In this document: positions 22,201 to 33,075 of the stretch, one piece after another
Layout of the letters: each line of letters starts with the position of its first letter
Numbering within the stretch: the first letter of the stretch is position 1
DNA from: Hofstenia miamia
Lineage: Eukaryota; Xenacoelomorpha; Acoela
Length of the DNA stretch: 64,000 nucleotides
Reading direction: 5' to 3'
Assembly (NCBI GenBank): GCA_004352715.1
Contig: SCFE01000047.1
Coordinates: forward strand, 1,010,606 to 1,074,605
Translations under genes and position numbers: made by a program
Notes under the pieces: generated by a model
Told to the model about the DNA's origin: nothing
Seen by the model: only the letters and a program-made list of their open reading frames with translations
Databases searched by the model: none

Positions 22201-23226
22201 AGAGATTCCGAAAAGATAGATGGGGAAAAGCAGCAATTCCAATTACTACCACACAACCAATATTACGAGCTACCAGAGATCAACATAGACAAGAAAGGTC
22301 AAAAAGTAGTACCAATAATAATAAAGGAGGAAATCTCTGAAAAGGAGATCATAGAGAAACAACAGGACGACGTAATCCTCAATGAGATAATAAGAAAATT
22401 GAAAGAACCCCAGGTGACACTAACAAAGCTAACAGCAAGCTACTTCAAATGCTATAGGTGGAAAACAAACCGAAACAGGTTGCTGTATATCAAAGGAAAA
22501 AACAATCAGATTGCGATACCAGAGTACTTCAAGAGAGATCTTCTATGGCGAATACATAAAAAGGTCACCTAGGAATAACGCAAACAGAGAAAACATTTAA
22601 CGGGCGATTTATAACAACAGCAGTAAGAAAAGTGATTGAAAACATCATGAACAAATGCACTACATGTTTGTTACACAATAACCAACGATTCCCAACACAG
22701 AGAGCACTGTTGGAAAAAATAATCGCCACACAACTGGATGAAATAGTTCACATCGTTTCGGAACAACTGTCAAAAGATAATGAGGGGTACCAATTTCTAC
22801 TAGTGATGGTGGATAATTTCACAAAGTACACGAGGATGATCCCAATGAATAACATGACTGCAGAAACCACAGTGGAAATAGTAATGAAAGAGTGGATATT
22901 ACAATTCGGGCCAATGGAAATGATCATATAAGACAAAGGGCCACAATTCAAAAGTGGACTATTTCAGGAAATGGCAAAGATGCTAGAGATAGTCAGCGAA
23001 ACAACTACAGCATACCACCCACAAGCGAATGGTGCAGTGGAAAGATTAAACAGAACTCTCATAAAGTTAATAAGAGTGACAACAACAAGGATTGGCGGAA
23101 ATAGATGGCGAGAGGTGATCTAGATGATAGAGTATTTTTACAACATGTTGGTACACTCAACAATGGGAGTTACTCCATTTAAAGCAATGTTTGGCCGAGA
23201 GTCAGCCACACCACTATTGATGCAAT
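22201..23226 (+). pseudogene. pol: Retroviral-type integrase of the main element, 3' truncated
   Basis: A linker (YYELPEINIDKKG) leads to an HHCC zinc-binding region (HL.ITQTEKTF with CTTCLLHNN, 22555-22690). The rve core follows: EGYQFLLVMVDNFTKY (22783-22830), DKGPQFKSGLF with the second catalytic Asp (22932-22962), and AYHPQANGAVERLNRTL with the catalytic Glu (23010-23060). The position of the first catalytic Asp carries Val (VHIVSEQL). The chain continues to MGVTPFKAMFGRESATPLL and then stops at 23226, where an antisense LTR begins. Stops interrupt the frame near 22572 and 22929. There is no chromodomain or purine tract, because the 3' end is missing. Confidence 0.88.
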
Positions 23227-23537
23227 TGTAACATCCTCCACCTAGCTTGTTACGCCGTGTCTAATCACTGTTAAGGGATGCTTAGTAAACTGCGGGTGAG
23301 GTGTTACCCATTTGTTGATCCATCAAACTTCTCTTTCTTATTAACTAGTTATGTTAATTAAGTACTTTAGTATTAACCATCACTGTTTAGGTGACTGGGC
23401 AGTATGATGTTTCCTCTTCAGTTGTTCCTGCCCGAAGCCGATCTCCACAACACAGCTCCTCCTCTTCTGCAACTATCTTCAGTTGTTCCTGCCCGAAGCC
23501 GATCTCCACAACACAGCTCCTCCTCTTCTGCAACTAT
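23227..23537 (-). mobile_element. LTR1 LTR 3' end, antisense, running into a gap; with 61-bp tandem duplication
   Basis: Starting TGTAACATCCTCC at 23227, the sequence is the reverse complement of the LTR end. It continues through the block complementary to GGAGATCGGCTTCGGGCA. The last 122 bp are two identical 61-bp copies (23416-23476 and 23477-23537), the second ending exactly at the first N. The main LTR has this block once. Confidence 0.85.
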
Positions 23538-24537
23538 NNNNNNNNNNNNNNNNNNNNNNNNNNNNNNNNNNNNNNNNNNNNNNNNNNNNNNNNNNNNNNN
23601 NNNNNNNNNNNNNNNNNNNNNNNNNNNNNNNNNNNNNNNNNNNNNNNNNNNNNNNNNNNNNNNNNNNNNNNNNNNNNNNNNNNNNNNNNNNNNNNNNNNN
23701 NNNNNNNNNNNNNNNNNNNNNNNNNNNNNNNNNNNNNNNNNNNNNNNNNNNNNNNNNNNNNNNNNNNNNNNNNNNNNNNNNNNNNNNNNNNNNNNNNNNN
23801 NNNNNNNNNNNNNNNNNNNNNNNNNNNNNNNNNNNNNNNNNNNNNNNNNNNNNNNNNNNNNNNNNNNNNNNNNNNNNNNNNNNNNNNNNNNNNNNNNNNN
23901 NNNNNNNNNNNNNNNNNNNNNNNNNNNNNNNNNNNNNNNNNNNNNNNNNNNNNNNNNNNNNNNNNNNNNNNNNNNNNNNNNNNNNNNNNNNNNNNNNNNN
24001 NNNNNNNNNNNNNNNNNNNNNNNNNNNNNNNNNNNNNNNNNNNNNNNNNNNNNNNNNNNNNNNNNNNNNNNNNNNNNNNNNNNNNNNNNNNNNNNNNNNN
24101 NNNNNNNNNNNNNNNNNNNNNNNNNNNNNNNNNNNNNNNNNNNNNNNNNNNNNNNNNNNNNNNNNNNNNNNNNNNNNNNNNNNNNNNNNNNNNNNNNNNN
24201 NNNNNNNNNNNNNNNNNNNNNNNNNNNNNNNNNNNNNNNNNNNNNNNNNNNNNNNNNNNNNNNNNNNNNNNNNNNNNNNNNNNNNNNNNNNNNNNNNNNN
24301 NNNNNNNNNNNNNNNNNNNNNNNNNNNNNNNNNNNNNNNNNNNNNNNNNNNNNNNNNNNNNNNNNNNNNNNNNNNNNNNNNNNNNNNNNNNNNNNNNNNN
24401 NNNNNNNNNNNNNNNNNNNNNNNNNNNNNNNNNNNNNNNNNNNNNNNNNNNNNNNNNNNNNNNNNNNNNNNNNNNNNNNNNNNNNNNNNNNNNNNNNNNN
24501 NNNNNNNNNNNNNNNNNNNNNNNNNNNNNNNNNNNNN
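23538..24537. other. Assembly gap (1000 N)
   Basis: Exactly 1000 Ns, so the length is probably nominal. Antisense LTR sequence lies on the left and a (TA)n array on the right. Confidence 0.95.
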
Positions 24538-24553
24538 TATATATATATATATA

Positions 24554-24895
24554 CAGTACCGGACATAAATATGGAGACACTATCAAACAACTTGCATGTA
24601 TTGGAAAATTGAGATGTACATGCTTCACCCAACCTTACTTTACTAATCAGTGATTTGCCATGGCTCCTAGATACTCTGCACAAAGTTTTCTCAATAAGTT
24701 TGGCCGTGTATCACTCCCTTAATAATCATAAAATTGGTAAACAACTTCAGATATTTTTGCAAACTTTGCTGATGGTTAGACCACATCAAAGTGCACCGCT
24801 GCCTATTTAATTGCCCTTTCATGCTGCGTTTCCATGTAACTATGCTAATTAATGCAAATCTGTCGGAGGTGTCTCCATACTTATGTCCGGTACTG
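24554..24895. mobile_element. Tc1/mariner-type MITE, 342 bp, TA target duplication
   Basis: The ends are inverted copies: CAGTACCGGACATAAATATG at the left and its complement with one mismatch (CATACTTATGTCCGGTACTG) at the right. The symmetry covers about 27 bp, and TA flanks both ends (24552-24553 and 24896-24897). There is no coding capacity. A second, interrupted copy lies at 37206-38446. The TIR core GGACA...TATGGAGAC is also like the TIR of the deleted Tc1 nested in that copy. Confidence 0.88.
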
Positions 24896-24897
24896 TA

Positions 24898-25576
24898 GCA
24901 AATTTAAATAGAATTAGAAATATACTTCGAAAAATGTTTCTTTAACAAGCAAATGCATGGTGAAACTTTCGATATGTTTCTGATTTTGTATGCGACAAAA
25001 AATAGTTTGTCTATTGGTTTTTCTACCCCAATCTCAATAAATTTTTTTGCAATAATGCCAGAGAAGAACCCGAATCTCAACCGAGATCATGTACTTTTGA
25101 AAATAATCTTAATTTAATTCCCAATAGTGGTTTTCTGCCAGCTTGCAGCGTTGTTTTCCATCTCAAGGTTAGCTGCACTAAATATAGCAACTTTATGTTA
25201 CAGAAAGGCACTTTAACATTTGAAACCACAGTTGATTAAAAAACTAAAACATAAATAACAAATTGCAAAAATATGCATAAATTAAAATTGCCTTCCCAAT
25301 GGACAATAATACATTGTCAGAAATGGCATTTTCTCTGAACACATAAATATTAGTTTTACTCTAGCAGTCAATGTAGTTTTCACAAAGGTACATTTACTAA
25401 TGATGCTATATTATCTAGGCTACTGTAAATTGAAACAAAATTATTAATTACAACGAATATATAACAATAGCCTCCTTAGATTTGCTAAGACATTTGATTC
25501 TATCGATCATGGTATATTACTAATAAAACTTATATAATTACAACTTTTTTATATAACTTAATATATATATATATAT
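24898..25576. other. Non-coding flank; first about 200 bp duplicated at 38447-38646
   Basis: From 24898 to about 25097 the sequence is identical to 38447-38646, outside any recognised transposon. The rest (25098-25576) shows no gene and ends in a (TA)n array at the next gap. Confidence 0.7.
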
Positions 25577-26576
25577 NNNNNNNNNNNNNNNNNNNNNNNN
25601 NNNNNNNNNNNNNNNNNNNNNNNNNNNNNNNNNNNNNNNNNNNNNNNNNNNNNNNNNNNNNNNNNNNNNNNNNNNNNNNNNNNNNNNNNNNNNNNNNNNN
25701 NNNNNNNNNNNNNNNNNNNNNNNNNNNNNNNNNNNNNNNNNNNNNNNNNNNNNNNNNNNNNNNNNNNNNNNNNNNNNNNNNNNNNNNNNNNNNNNNNNNN
25801 NNNNNNNNNNNNNNNNNNNNNNNNNNNNNNNNNNNNNNNNNNNNNNNNNNNNNNNNNNNNNNNNNNNNNNNNNNNNNNNNNNNNNNNNNNNNNNNNNNNN
25901 NNNNNNNNNNNNNNNNNNNNNNNNNNNNNNNNNNNNNNNNNNNNNNNNNNNNNNNNNNNNNNNNNNNNNNNNNNNNNNNNNNNNNNNNNNNNNNNNNNNN
26001 NNNNNNNNNNNNNNNNNNNNNNNNNNNNNNNNNNNNNNNNNNNNNNNNNNNNNNNNNNNNNNNNNNNNNNNNNNNNNNNNNNNNNNNNNNNNNNNNNNNN
26101 NNNNNNNNNNNNNNNNNNNNNNNNNNNNNNNNNNNNNNNNNNNNNNNNNNNNNNNNNNNNNNNNNNNNNNNNNNNNNNNNNNNNNNNNNNNNNNNNNNNN
26201 NNNNNNNNNNNNNNNNNNNNNNNNNNNNNNNNNNNNNNNNNNNNNNNNNNNNNNNNNNNNNNNNNNNNNNNNNNNNNNNNNNNNNNNNNNNNNNNNNNNN
26301 NNNNNNNNNNNNNNNNNNNNNNNNNNNNNNNNNNNNNNNNNNNNNNNNNNNNNNNNNNNNNNNNNNNNNNNNNNNNNNNNNNNNNNNNNNNNNNNNNNNN
26401 NNNNNNNNNNNNNNNNNNNNNNNNNNNNNNNNNNNNNNNNNNNNNNNNNNNNNNNNNNNNNNNNNNNNNNNNNNNNNNNNNNNNNNNNNNNNNNNNNNNN
26501 NNNNNNNNNNNNNNNNNNNNNNNNNNNNNNNNNNNNNNNNNNNNNNNNNNNNNNNNNNNNNNNNNNNNNNNNNNNN
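25577..26576. other. Assembly gap (1000 N)
   Basis: Exactly 1000 Ns, bordered by (TA)n on the left and by antisense LTR2 sequence on the right. Confidence 0.95.
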
Positions 26577-26864
26577 GTTAATTGTTCTTGTTTACAGTTT
26601 TTCCCTCGTTTAATATTTCTGCTACGATTACGCAACGTCAGCATTAATTTGACTACGCTGTTTGACCATCTTTCGTTTTGTCAAAATACTGTTGAGCATA
26701 ATTTTAAATATAATTGCACAAAACATTTACAAAATGAAATAATCAATCCTATCATGTTTTTACATTTTAATCATTATAATCAATATCAATAATTTTAGTC
26801 TTTGTTTCCTTCATCCTTTCCTCTCATCTTGATCACACATGATAGTTTGATGGATTATGTAACA
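26577..26864 (-). mobile_element. LTR2 5' part, antisense
   Basis: The minus-strand reading starts TGTTACATAATCCATCAAAC at 26864 and matches the first about 290 bp of the repeats at 3290 and 6539, including the GCTGACGTTGCGTAATC block. It is cut by the gap. This third copy shows that LTR2 is a dispersed repeat and not only a local duplication. Confidence 0.88.
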
Positions 26865-28095
26865 CTGTCAACATTGCTAGAGAAACATCATGGAGGCATT
26901 TGTATTCAACCAGGCCAATTACCACTAAGTTAAATCTTTTAATTGAATTATTTATATGTTTGGCAGGAAGGGATCTAACTAACTCTGATCACTACAGGGA
27001 TTTTTTGAATTCTAACAACTTAAATTTTTCAATTAAATAACATCAACTATTTAGGTGAAGCTTCCATGTGGTGATTTCTTTTAGTGGGCATCTGTCTGGT
27101 GCTGTTCACCATATCAGCAATTTATCCAATTCAACATCTACCTTGAAGTTTTGCCAGCACTCAGTTCAAAGAATGTTTATTATGTGTTATTTAGATTACT
27201 GTGGTTTGTATAATAGACTTGACACAATTCAACTTATCTCTTTTTTGGTTTCATGCTATTGTACAGATTAACAAATTGAATAAACTATCGATTGTGTTAC
27301 AAAACCTGACATCTCACTAGCTGCTTATTCCATGACAGATATAGAATAATTGAAGATAATAGTAATACTAAATCACCATTACCAAAAACTATCAGCAAGC
27401 AATCATGCATATAACAAATAAATAGCAGCTTCCTAGCCTACATTTAATACTACTAAACAAACAATCTACGGTCACATTATCAGTCACATTATCATCAACA
27501 ATTTGTATCTAAAATATTAAGATGACTCGTACATTTGGCTTACTAGCCATTTCCGAATTTGTTGTGGCATACATGTTTGAAAATGAAAGATAGCTAGCTA
27601 AGCAAACTATAGAAAACCTTAATCACATGACTAGCATAAATTCATTTCATGGTCAATAGCGTAGAAACTTGAATCGTCCCCATTGTGGAATTCTGGCCAC
27701 TACTTTGCATGAACTGCTTAGCTAGACATTGACATTAAATAATGAAGCCATAAAATAAGGAGTAAATTGAAAATAGTTCTTAAGAATATATTTCAGCACA
27801 CTGACACTGTAGTTTCTATATTTATACTATAAATCAAAAAAACAAGTACCTGTAGATTTTAAATTTTCAATTCATGTAGACTTGTCTGCTTGATTCTCTA
27901 AAATTAACAAGGAGCAATTCGTCCACAGATTTTTTGCAAAATTAATTTGTTGAAAAGCACTTGCTCGTACATTAATTATATTTGATTCATAAATCTTGGT
28001 TAGTAATTTGAATCACATTAGTTGCTAAATTTAATTATTGTCTTTCTTTTTTATTTTAGTTTTCTTAGCAGCTTCTTGTGTTGGATTATGCTATA
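26858..28095 (-). mobile_element. LTR1 family LTR, diverged, antisense, near full length
   Basis: On the minus strand it starts at 28095 with TATAGCATAATCCAAC (family: TGTAGCATAATCC). It runs through the AACAAGTACCTGTAGATTTTAAA-type and CCATTACCAAAAACTATC-type blocks (complement view) to TGTTACA at 26864-26858. The final TGTTACA is shared with the first bases of the adjacent antisense LTR2. Gag N-terminal coding precedes its start, with no purine tract. Confidence 0.75.
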
Positions 28096-28206
28096 GTATT
28101 TTTAAGTTGTCATCATTTGCTATCAGTGGTAAATTAGTGTGAAACATTCTTACTTGTTTTGGGGCTTTCAATAGTCTTTAATCTGCCTGTTATCATGTCT
28201 AATTTG

Positions 28207-28770
28207 TCATTTAAATTGTTTAAAATTGCATAGTTGAGAGGTAAGTAAGGGAATTGAGCCCTTTGTGGTGTTTGCATTCATGGTAATGGGCATAGAATGG
28301 AAAGGTTTGATATTTTTAATGATGGTAGGGGACTCGTTATCATGATGCTCTGTATTTTGAGCATTTAGAGTGGGTTCTATAGGCATTACAGGAGTTTTTA
28401 AGGTATTTAATCTTTCTATGACTGCTTGTAGATTTTTTAAATGGAATTTAGTGGTTTCTACTTGTTGCTGAAGAGCTTTATTTTTTAAGCTGCATTCTTC
28501 TACTTGTTTAAGTAGTTTCACATTGTGTTCAATTAATGTAAATCAATCTCAGTGTGCATTTTTTATCTGGGTTTGGAGGTTCTCATTTTGCTCCTCTAAT
28601 TTTTCATATTCCATATAGAAGTAGGTGTTGGGGCTCTTTTTCCATCTTGTCATAGCTTTCCATTATAGTCTGTTTATCCCTTCTTAGGGCAGTGATCTCA
28701 TTCTTAAGTGTATCGATTTCTTGATGAATTTGATTGAAGTTTTCAATCTGCATATGATCAATTTTTTAAG
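28207..28770 (-). pseudogene. gag: Gag N-terminal coiled-coil fragment, degraded
   Basis: Minus-strand frame 28521-28207 begins MKLLKQVEECSLKNKALQQQ and continues with helix-forming heptads. Upstream to about 28770 another frame gives IHQEIDTLKNEITALRRDK. Composition and place next to an LTR1 copy match the long N-terminal coiled coil of the main Gag. The capsid core is absent, so only the coiled-coil portion is kept, as at 1666-2165. Confidence 0.65.
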
Positions 28771-28799
28771 GTGTATGATTTAAAAAATATATGTACACA

Positions 28800-29661
28800 T
28801 TAAAAGTGTTGGAAGCAGCATCCACTGAAATGGAAGCAAAACGGAAACGCCTTCTCAAGAAGTTTTCAATAAAAGGAAAGAATTTGTTGTTGACGTGATT
28901 ACCGAACATCCATCCGTATCTTTGCATTTAAGAAGTAGCATCAATCACAGGCTGCTAACCATGCAGCCAGCACGATTCACACTTATGCGAAAATCTATAC
29001 TTTTTTCATCAGTCGCATTTGTGAGCAAGAGCATATTATCCAGAATAACACATTGCGCAGAAAACATTACATGATCTCCACAAAGCAATCTCACTGGATG
29101 CAGATTCAGGAACATCCTCCATCAGTGATAACTGGTCTGATTGTCATAGCAAGGGACTTAAAAGCTATGTTAGTGTCATCGTCACGGGAATTGTATAATG
29201 TGGTTATTGCTCTTAGTGCTGAAAGTCGGACCGTTTCTGAGGGTCTGTCTGTTAATGCCCACAATTGTGATGACATATGGATAGCGATTAGACGATTTTT
29301 GATGTTTGTAAAGATTATATGTCATCGTTCTTTGAATGCATTTTTTAGTTTCTATTAAACTGCTGAATAGTCATAAAATGTTTGTGCTTTGCCATATGAA
29401 AATGGTCGAAAGTTTGCTACTAGAGACTAATCTCACAATCAATCGATGAAGCAGGGCAAAGTAAGGATTGATATTGAAGTCACTGAATGGGCCTAGAATT
29501 TTAATGTGGCGCACACACTTCTTGAGCAAAATTTCTGCGGGGTTTGTGTGCTATTTCAGAAAACTTGTGGGTCCTGTGGGGATCTGTGATGTAATTTTAG
29601 AAATTGCCTGTGGGGATTTGTGGGTCTGTGTGGCAAGGAAATTCGAATTGTTGCATCCCTG
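28800..29661 (+). pseudogene. hAT-like transposase relic with a right terminal repeat
   Basis: Around 29120-29170 one frame reads SISDNWSDCHSKGLKSYVS, resembling the TTDxWTS...SYLxVT block of hAT transposases. Surrounding frames are broken. At 29651-29661 the sequence TTGCATCCCTG is the inverse of a typical hAT end (CAGGGATGCAA). I found no left end, and 8-bp target duplications could not be tested. The open frame 29053-29358 is in another phase and is probably not the protein. Confidence 0.4.
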
Positions 29662-31154
29662 GAAATTAATCGATTGCTTCTATTTTCAAGTAACATTGAC
29701 TACAACTGCGCATATTCACCCCAACCAATTCGCCCAATTTACATTGCTTTAGTAGGATATTGTTTCAAATGTTATCAGCCTTGAAAATACAGAATATCAC
29801 AAAATCTTTCACTTTTTGGCCATACAATTATTACATTTGCTTCGAAACAAAAATGGTTCATCAAGCATGTTAGAGAGTTTCAAAAATATAAAAGCATAGG
29901 GCTCATTAATTTTTAGAAATACTACATTTCCAAAAAATCTTTAGATCTATACTTGTGCTATTGTATGCTATATTCTTCATTTCAATGACTATCACCCAAT
30001 TGATTTTGAAATGTAGAAAATGGTTGTTTAACATAAATGGCCTCATGATATTTGAATGTGTAGTTTTAACGATTATAAAACATACAATTATTTGAAAAGG
30101 CTTAGAGAAGTGTTAAAATCTTTATTTGATTACCTAAATCGACTTGCTAAAATAATTCTAGCCGGCGGCGAAGTGCATTTTTCCTTAGTTTCATTCATAT
30201 TACTGCAAATCTCCAGGAGCTGATTGCAGTCATTATGCAAAAAAAAGTGTTTGCGTGCCTCCGCCACACTTTTCTCAAAGAAAGTGCACCCCTGGTAATT
30301 GATTAACAGAGTATGTAAAAATTATATGCATGTACATCGATTTAAGGCAACGTAGAATTCTTTTGGTTTGAACCTTTTACTATTCACCTTTAATTTTTTG
30401 ACTTGCTATAATATCCCCGTACCATGCAGAATTTTGGTTCACTACACTTCTAGTACGCAATAAATTTCTAAAAGATTAAGATTTATTTAGATTCAACAAC
30501 ACAGCTGAACTTTAGCTTGCTTCACTAGCAAGAAATGCTGATCAATTTCATACGCACTGTATCTTACTGAATAATTCAATAGTGATCTTCTAAATGAAAT
30601 TTCAATTAAATCTTAATTTTGAGTTTATTTAAGCATATAATAGTTTTCGACAAGAAAGTAAACGGCTTCAACTTAAAACAAAAAAACAGAAGAAATTTAG
30701 TTCAAGATAAATTAAATTTTAATATTAAAGTTGCATTATTTAGATAACATCATTTTTTGATAATTTTACAAATGTGCATCGAGAGCATTTGCCAAAGAAT
30801 TGCTTCTTGCAACAAGGTTTCATTCATGGATGATTCTAATTCCAAACGGGAATAAACCATTGCTTACAATTATCAGCTAGATACAATTTTCAACTTTTAA
30901 CTTCGATTTGGTAAGATTTACATATATACTTCTATACATTTACAAGAAATGATTATGTATTCTTAATTGATTAACATTTGAAAACCGAAAAATTTAGTAA
31001 TTTTGTAATATTTTTTAAGTATAGAGTAAAATTCACATTAGATCGATGTGATTTTGTATGAATTTCATTGCATAAGCCTGTATATGGATCAGATAACATA
31101 AAATGTCATGTCGATTTATCAGTTCCAAATAATTATAATGTTTAAATAGCTTAA

Positions 31155-31160
<6 letters not shown>
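29662..31160. other. No gene seen; possible second hAT-type end
   Basis: This is AT-rich sequence without convincing coding frames. At 30282-30293, AGTGCACCCCTG again resembles an inverted hAT terminus, following a relatively GC-rich stretch (30160-30290). Confidence 0.4.
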
Positions 31161-31186
<26 letters not shown>

Positions 31187-31238
31187 ANNNNNNNNNNNNN
31201 NNNNNNNNNNNNNNNNNNNNNNNNNNNNNNNNNNNNNN

Positions 31239-31276
<38 letters not shown>
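31161..31276. repeat. (TA)n array with internal gap
   Basis: TA repeats on both sides of 51 Ns (31188-31238). Confidence 0.9.
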
Positions 31277-31278
<2 letters not shown>

Positions 31279-31649
31279 CAGCCTTTGTAAATATTGGTTT
31301 TTAAAAAATTACCCAAAACATAATCTAGGAAGACTTAGATAAAGGTAATCCATCTATGTTGAACATAAGAATGATTTCTGCATTGGATTTTGAATGTGAT
31401 TTAATTTGGAATTGCAAAGTGTTAAATATGCTAAAATGAGTATTGTATTGGGAGGAACCACAAAATGTTTTGGGGATCAGAAGTGATATCATATCCTTCT
31501 TCTTAAAATAAGCTGAGTAAATACAGGAAAATGTGAGATTACGTCTGGCACAGAAAGTAGCTAATATTTCACAGAGAGGCTTCATCTTAGGTTCAACAAC
31601 AGAATACTTACGATGAAGATTTTTGTCTGAAACGTGATTGCTAATATAT

Positions 31650-33073
31650 AGTCGCGGCAAATGAAATAAGACCACCATGAAGTTTACGAATATTTTTGAA
31701 TATTTTGATTGTTTGACATTAAGACTGAGAATCTATAGTGTAAACTTGTTTGTCGCGTCAAAAACAACACAAATGCAAGTGGATTATTCATTCGTCTATC
31801 TTCCTATTAAGTCAAATCTAAAAATAGACCTGGGAATCCCATGCGTCTAAAATTATAACAATTGTATCATATTGGAAGAAAGAGTGACAACAAATTCATT
31901 TCACTATCATTTTTCATGATGGGACGTCGAAAAGAGCTGACACCAGTGGAACGTGCACAGATTGTGACTTATCATAAATGTGGATCTAGTGAAAGAGTAA
32001 TTGCAAGGAAAGTGAAACGTTCAAAGACCGCAGTTCATCAAGCCGTCCAAGCCTTTCTCACGAAAGGTCATTTCCAATCTTCTCATCCTGGACGACAGCG
32101 CATTACTCAACCCCGTGACGATCGATTGATTCGAAAATTGTGTTTATCTGATCCTTTAATGCCTGCGACAGAAATTCAACGTCAGGTAAAACTTCATGGT
32201 GTTTCTGTGTCAATCAGGACCGTTCGAAATCGTCTAAAATCATTTGACTTGAAATCGTACAGAGTCGCTCGTAAACCTCGTTTAACATCGTTGATGAAGA
32301 AACGTCGCCTAGATTTCGCACGAGATCATGTTTCGTGGACCATAGAAGATTGGAAGAAGGTCATGTGGTCGGACGAGAGTAATTTTGAACAATTTGGTAT
32401 AAAAGCAACTCGAGTTCGTCGGCCTTCTGGTGCACGCTACAAAGAGAAATTCGTGATTCCAACAGTAAAACATTGTCCATCTATCATGGTCTGGGCTTCT
32501 TTTTCAGCCTATGGTCGTGGACCTCTTTTCTTTTTGGAACCAAATGAACGATTAAACGCAGAGAAGTATTTAAAGATATTGAATGAAAAATTACATTGCT
32601 TTATGACGATTCATCAAACTAATATTTTCCAACAAGACTCGGCACCGTGCCACGTGGCTAAAAAGTGTCAGCAGTGGTTTCGTGATCAACAAATTTCGGT
32701 TCTTCCCTGGCCGGGAAATTCTGCCGATTTAAATCCAATAGAAAATTTATGGACCGTAATGAAGAAAAAAGTTTCTGAGAAATCCCCACGTTCACTTAGT
32801 GAGTTGAAGGAGGCGATTTTATTTGTTTGGACCCATGAAATTACTCCTAAACTGTGCTTAAAACTTGTGTCTTCAATGCCTTCCAGGTTATCTTCTGTCA
32901 TCGCTAATCGTGGGGGTACTACGAAATATTGAATACATATTCCTTTCATTTTGTATATTCTAGTATAAATTCATGATGAAATATATGTCAAATTCATTAT
33001 AGAAATATATGTCAAATTCATGATAGAAATATATCTAATTTCGATAGTGTTCTTATTTCATTTGCCGCGATTG
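31650..33073 (+). mobile_element. Tc1-family DNA transposon, near intact
   Basis: Inverted termini share TCGCGGCAAATGAAATAAGA (left from 31653; right arm complementary, ending 33070). With three imperfectly matched outer bases they are flanked by TA at 31648-31649 and 33074-33075. Element length is about 1424 bp and it carries one uninterrupted transposase. Between the stop codon and the right TIR is a short tandem repeat (about 28-bp units of GAAATATATGTCAAATTCAT, 32975-33040). Confidence 0.92.
31919..32932 (+). CDS. Tc1-like DD34E transposase
   Basis: This reading frame of about 338 codons begins at the tandem ATGs at 31919/31922 (MGRRKELTPVERAQI). The frame is open back to 31862, but the later start fits the usual 340-aa family length. 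An N-terminal paired-like helix-turn-helix pair binds the TIRs (residues about 5-110, with IRTVRNRLKS). The DDE core follows: MWSDESNFEQF (first Asp), FQQDSAPCHVAKKC (second Asp), then SADLNPIENLW with Glu 34 residues after the second Asp. It ends SSVIANRGGTTKY, the usual C-terminus. There are no stops or shifts and all three catalytic residues are present, so the protein may be functional. Such enzymes excise the element and insert it at TA in the nucleus. Confidence 0.93.
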   Translation: MGRRKELTPVERAQIVTYHKCGSSERVIARKVKRSKTAVHQAVQAFLTKGHFQSSHPGRQRITQPRDDRLIRKLCLSDPLMPATEIQRQVKLHGVSVSIRTVRNRLKSFDLKSYRVARKPRLTSLMKKRRLDFARDHVSWTIEDWKKVMWSDESNFEQFGIKATRVRRPSGARYKEKFVIPTVKHCPSIMVWASFSAYGRGPLFFLEPNERLNAEKYLKILNEKLHCFMTIHQTNIFQQDSAPCHVAKKCQQWFRDQQISVLPWPGNSADLNPIENLWTVMKKKVSEKSPRSLSELKEAILFVWTHEITPKLCLKLVSSMPSRLSSVIANRGGTTKY

Positions 33074-33075
33074 TA

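Noticed and set aside
23391-26644. Long ORFs spanning 23391-24683 and 25538-26644
   Set aside because: They consist almost entirely of Ns.
29053-29358. 101-codon ORF as a gene
   Set aside because: The hAT-like peptide is in a different frame, and this ORF shows no motif.
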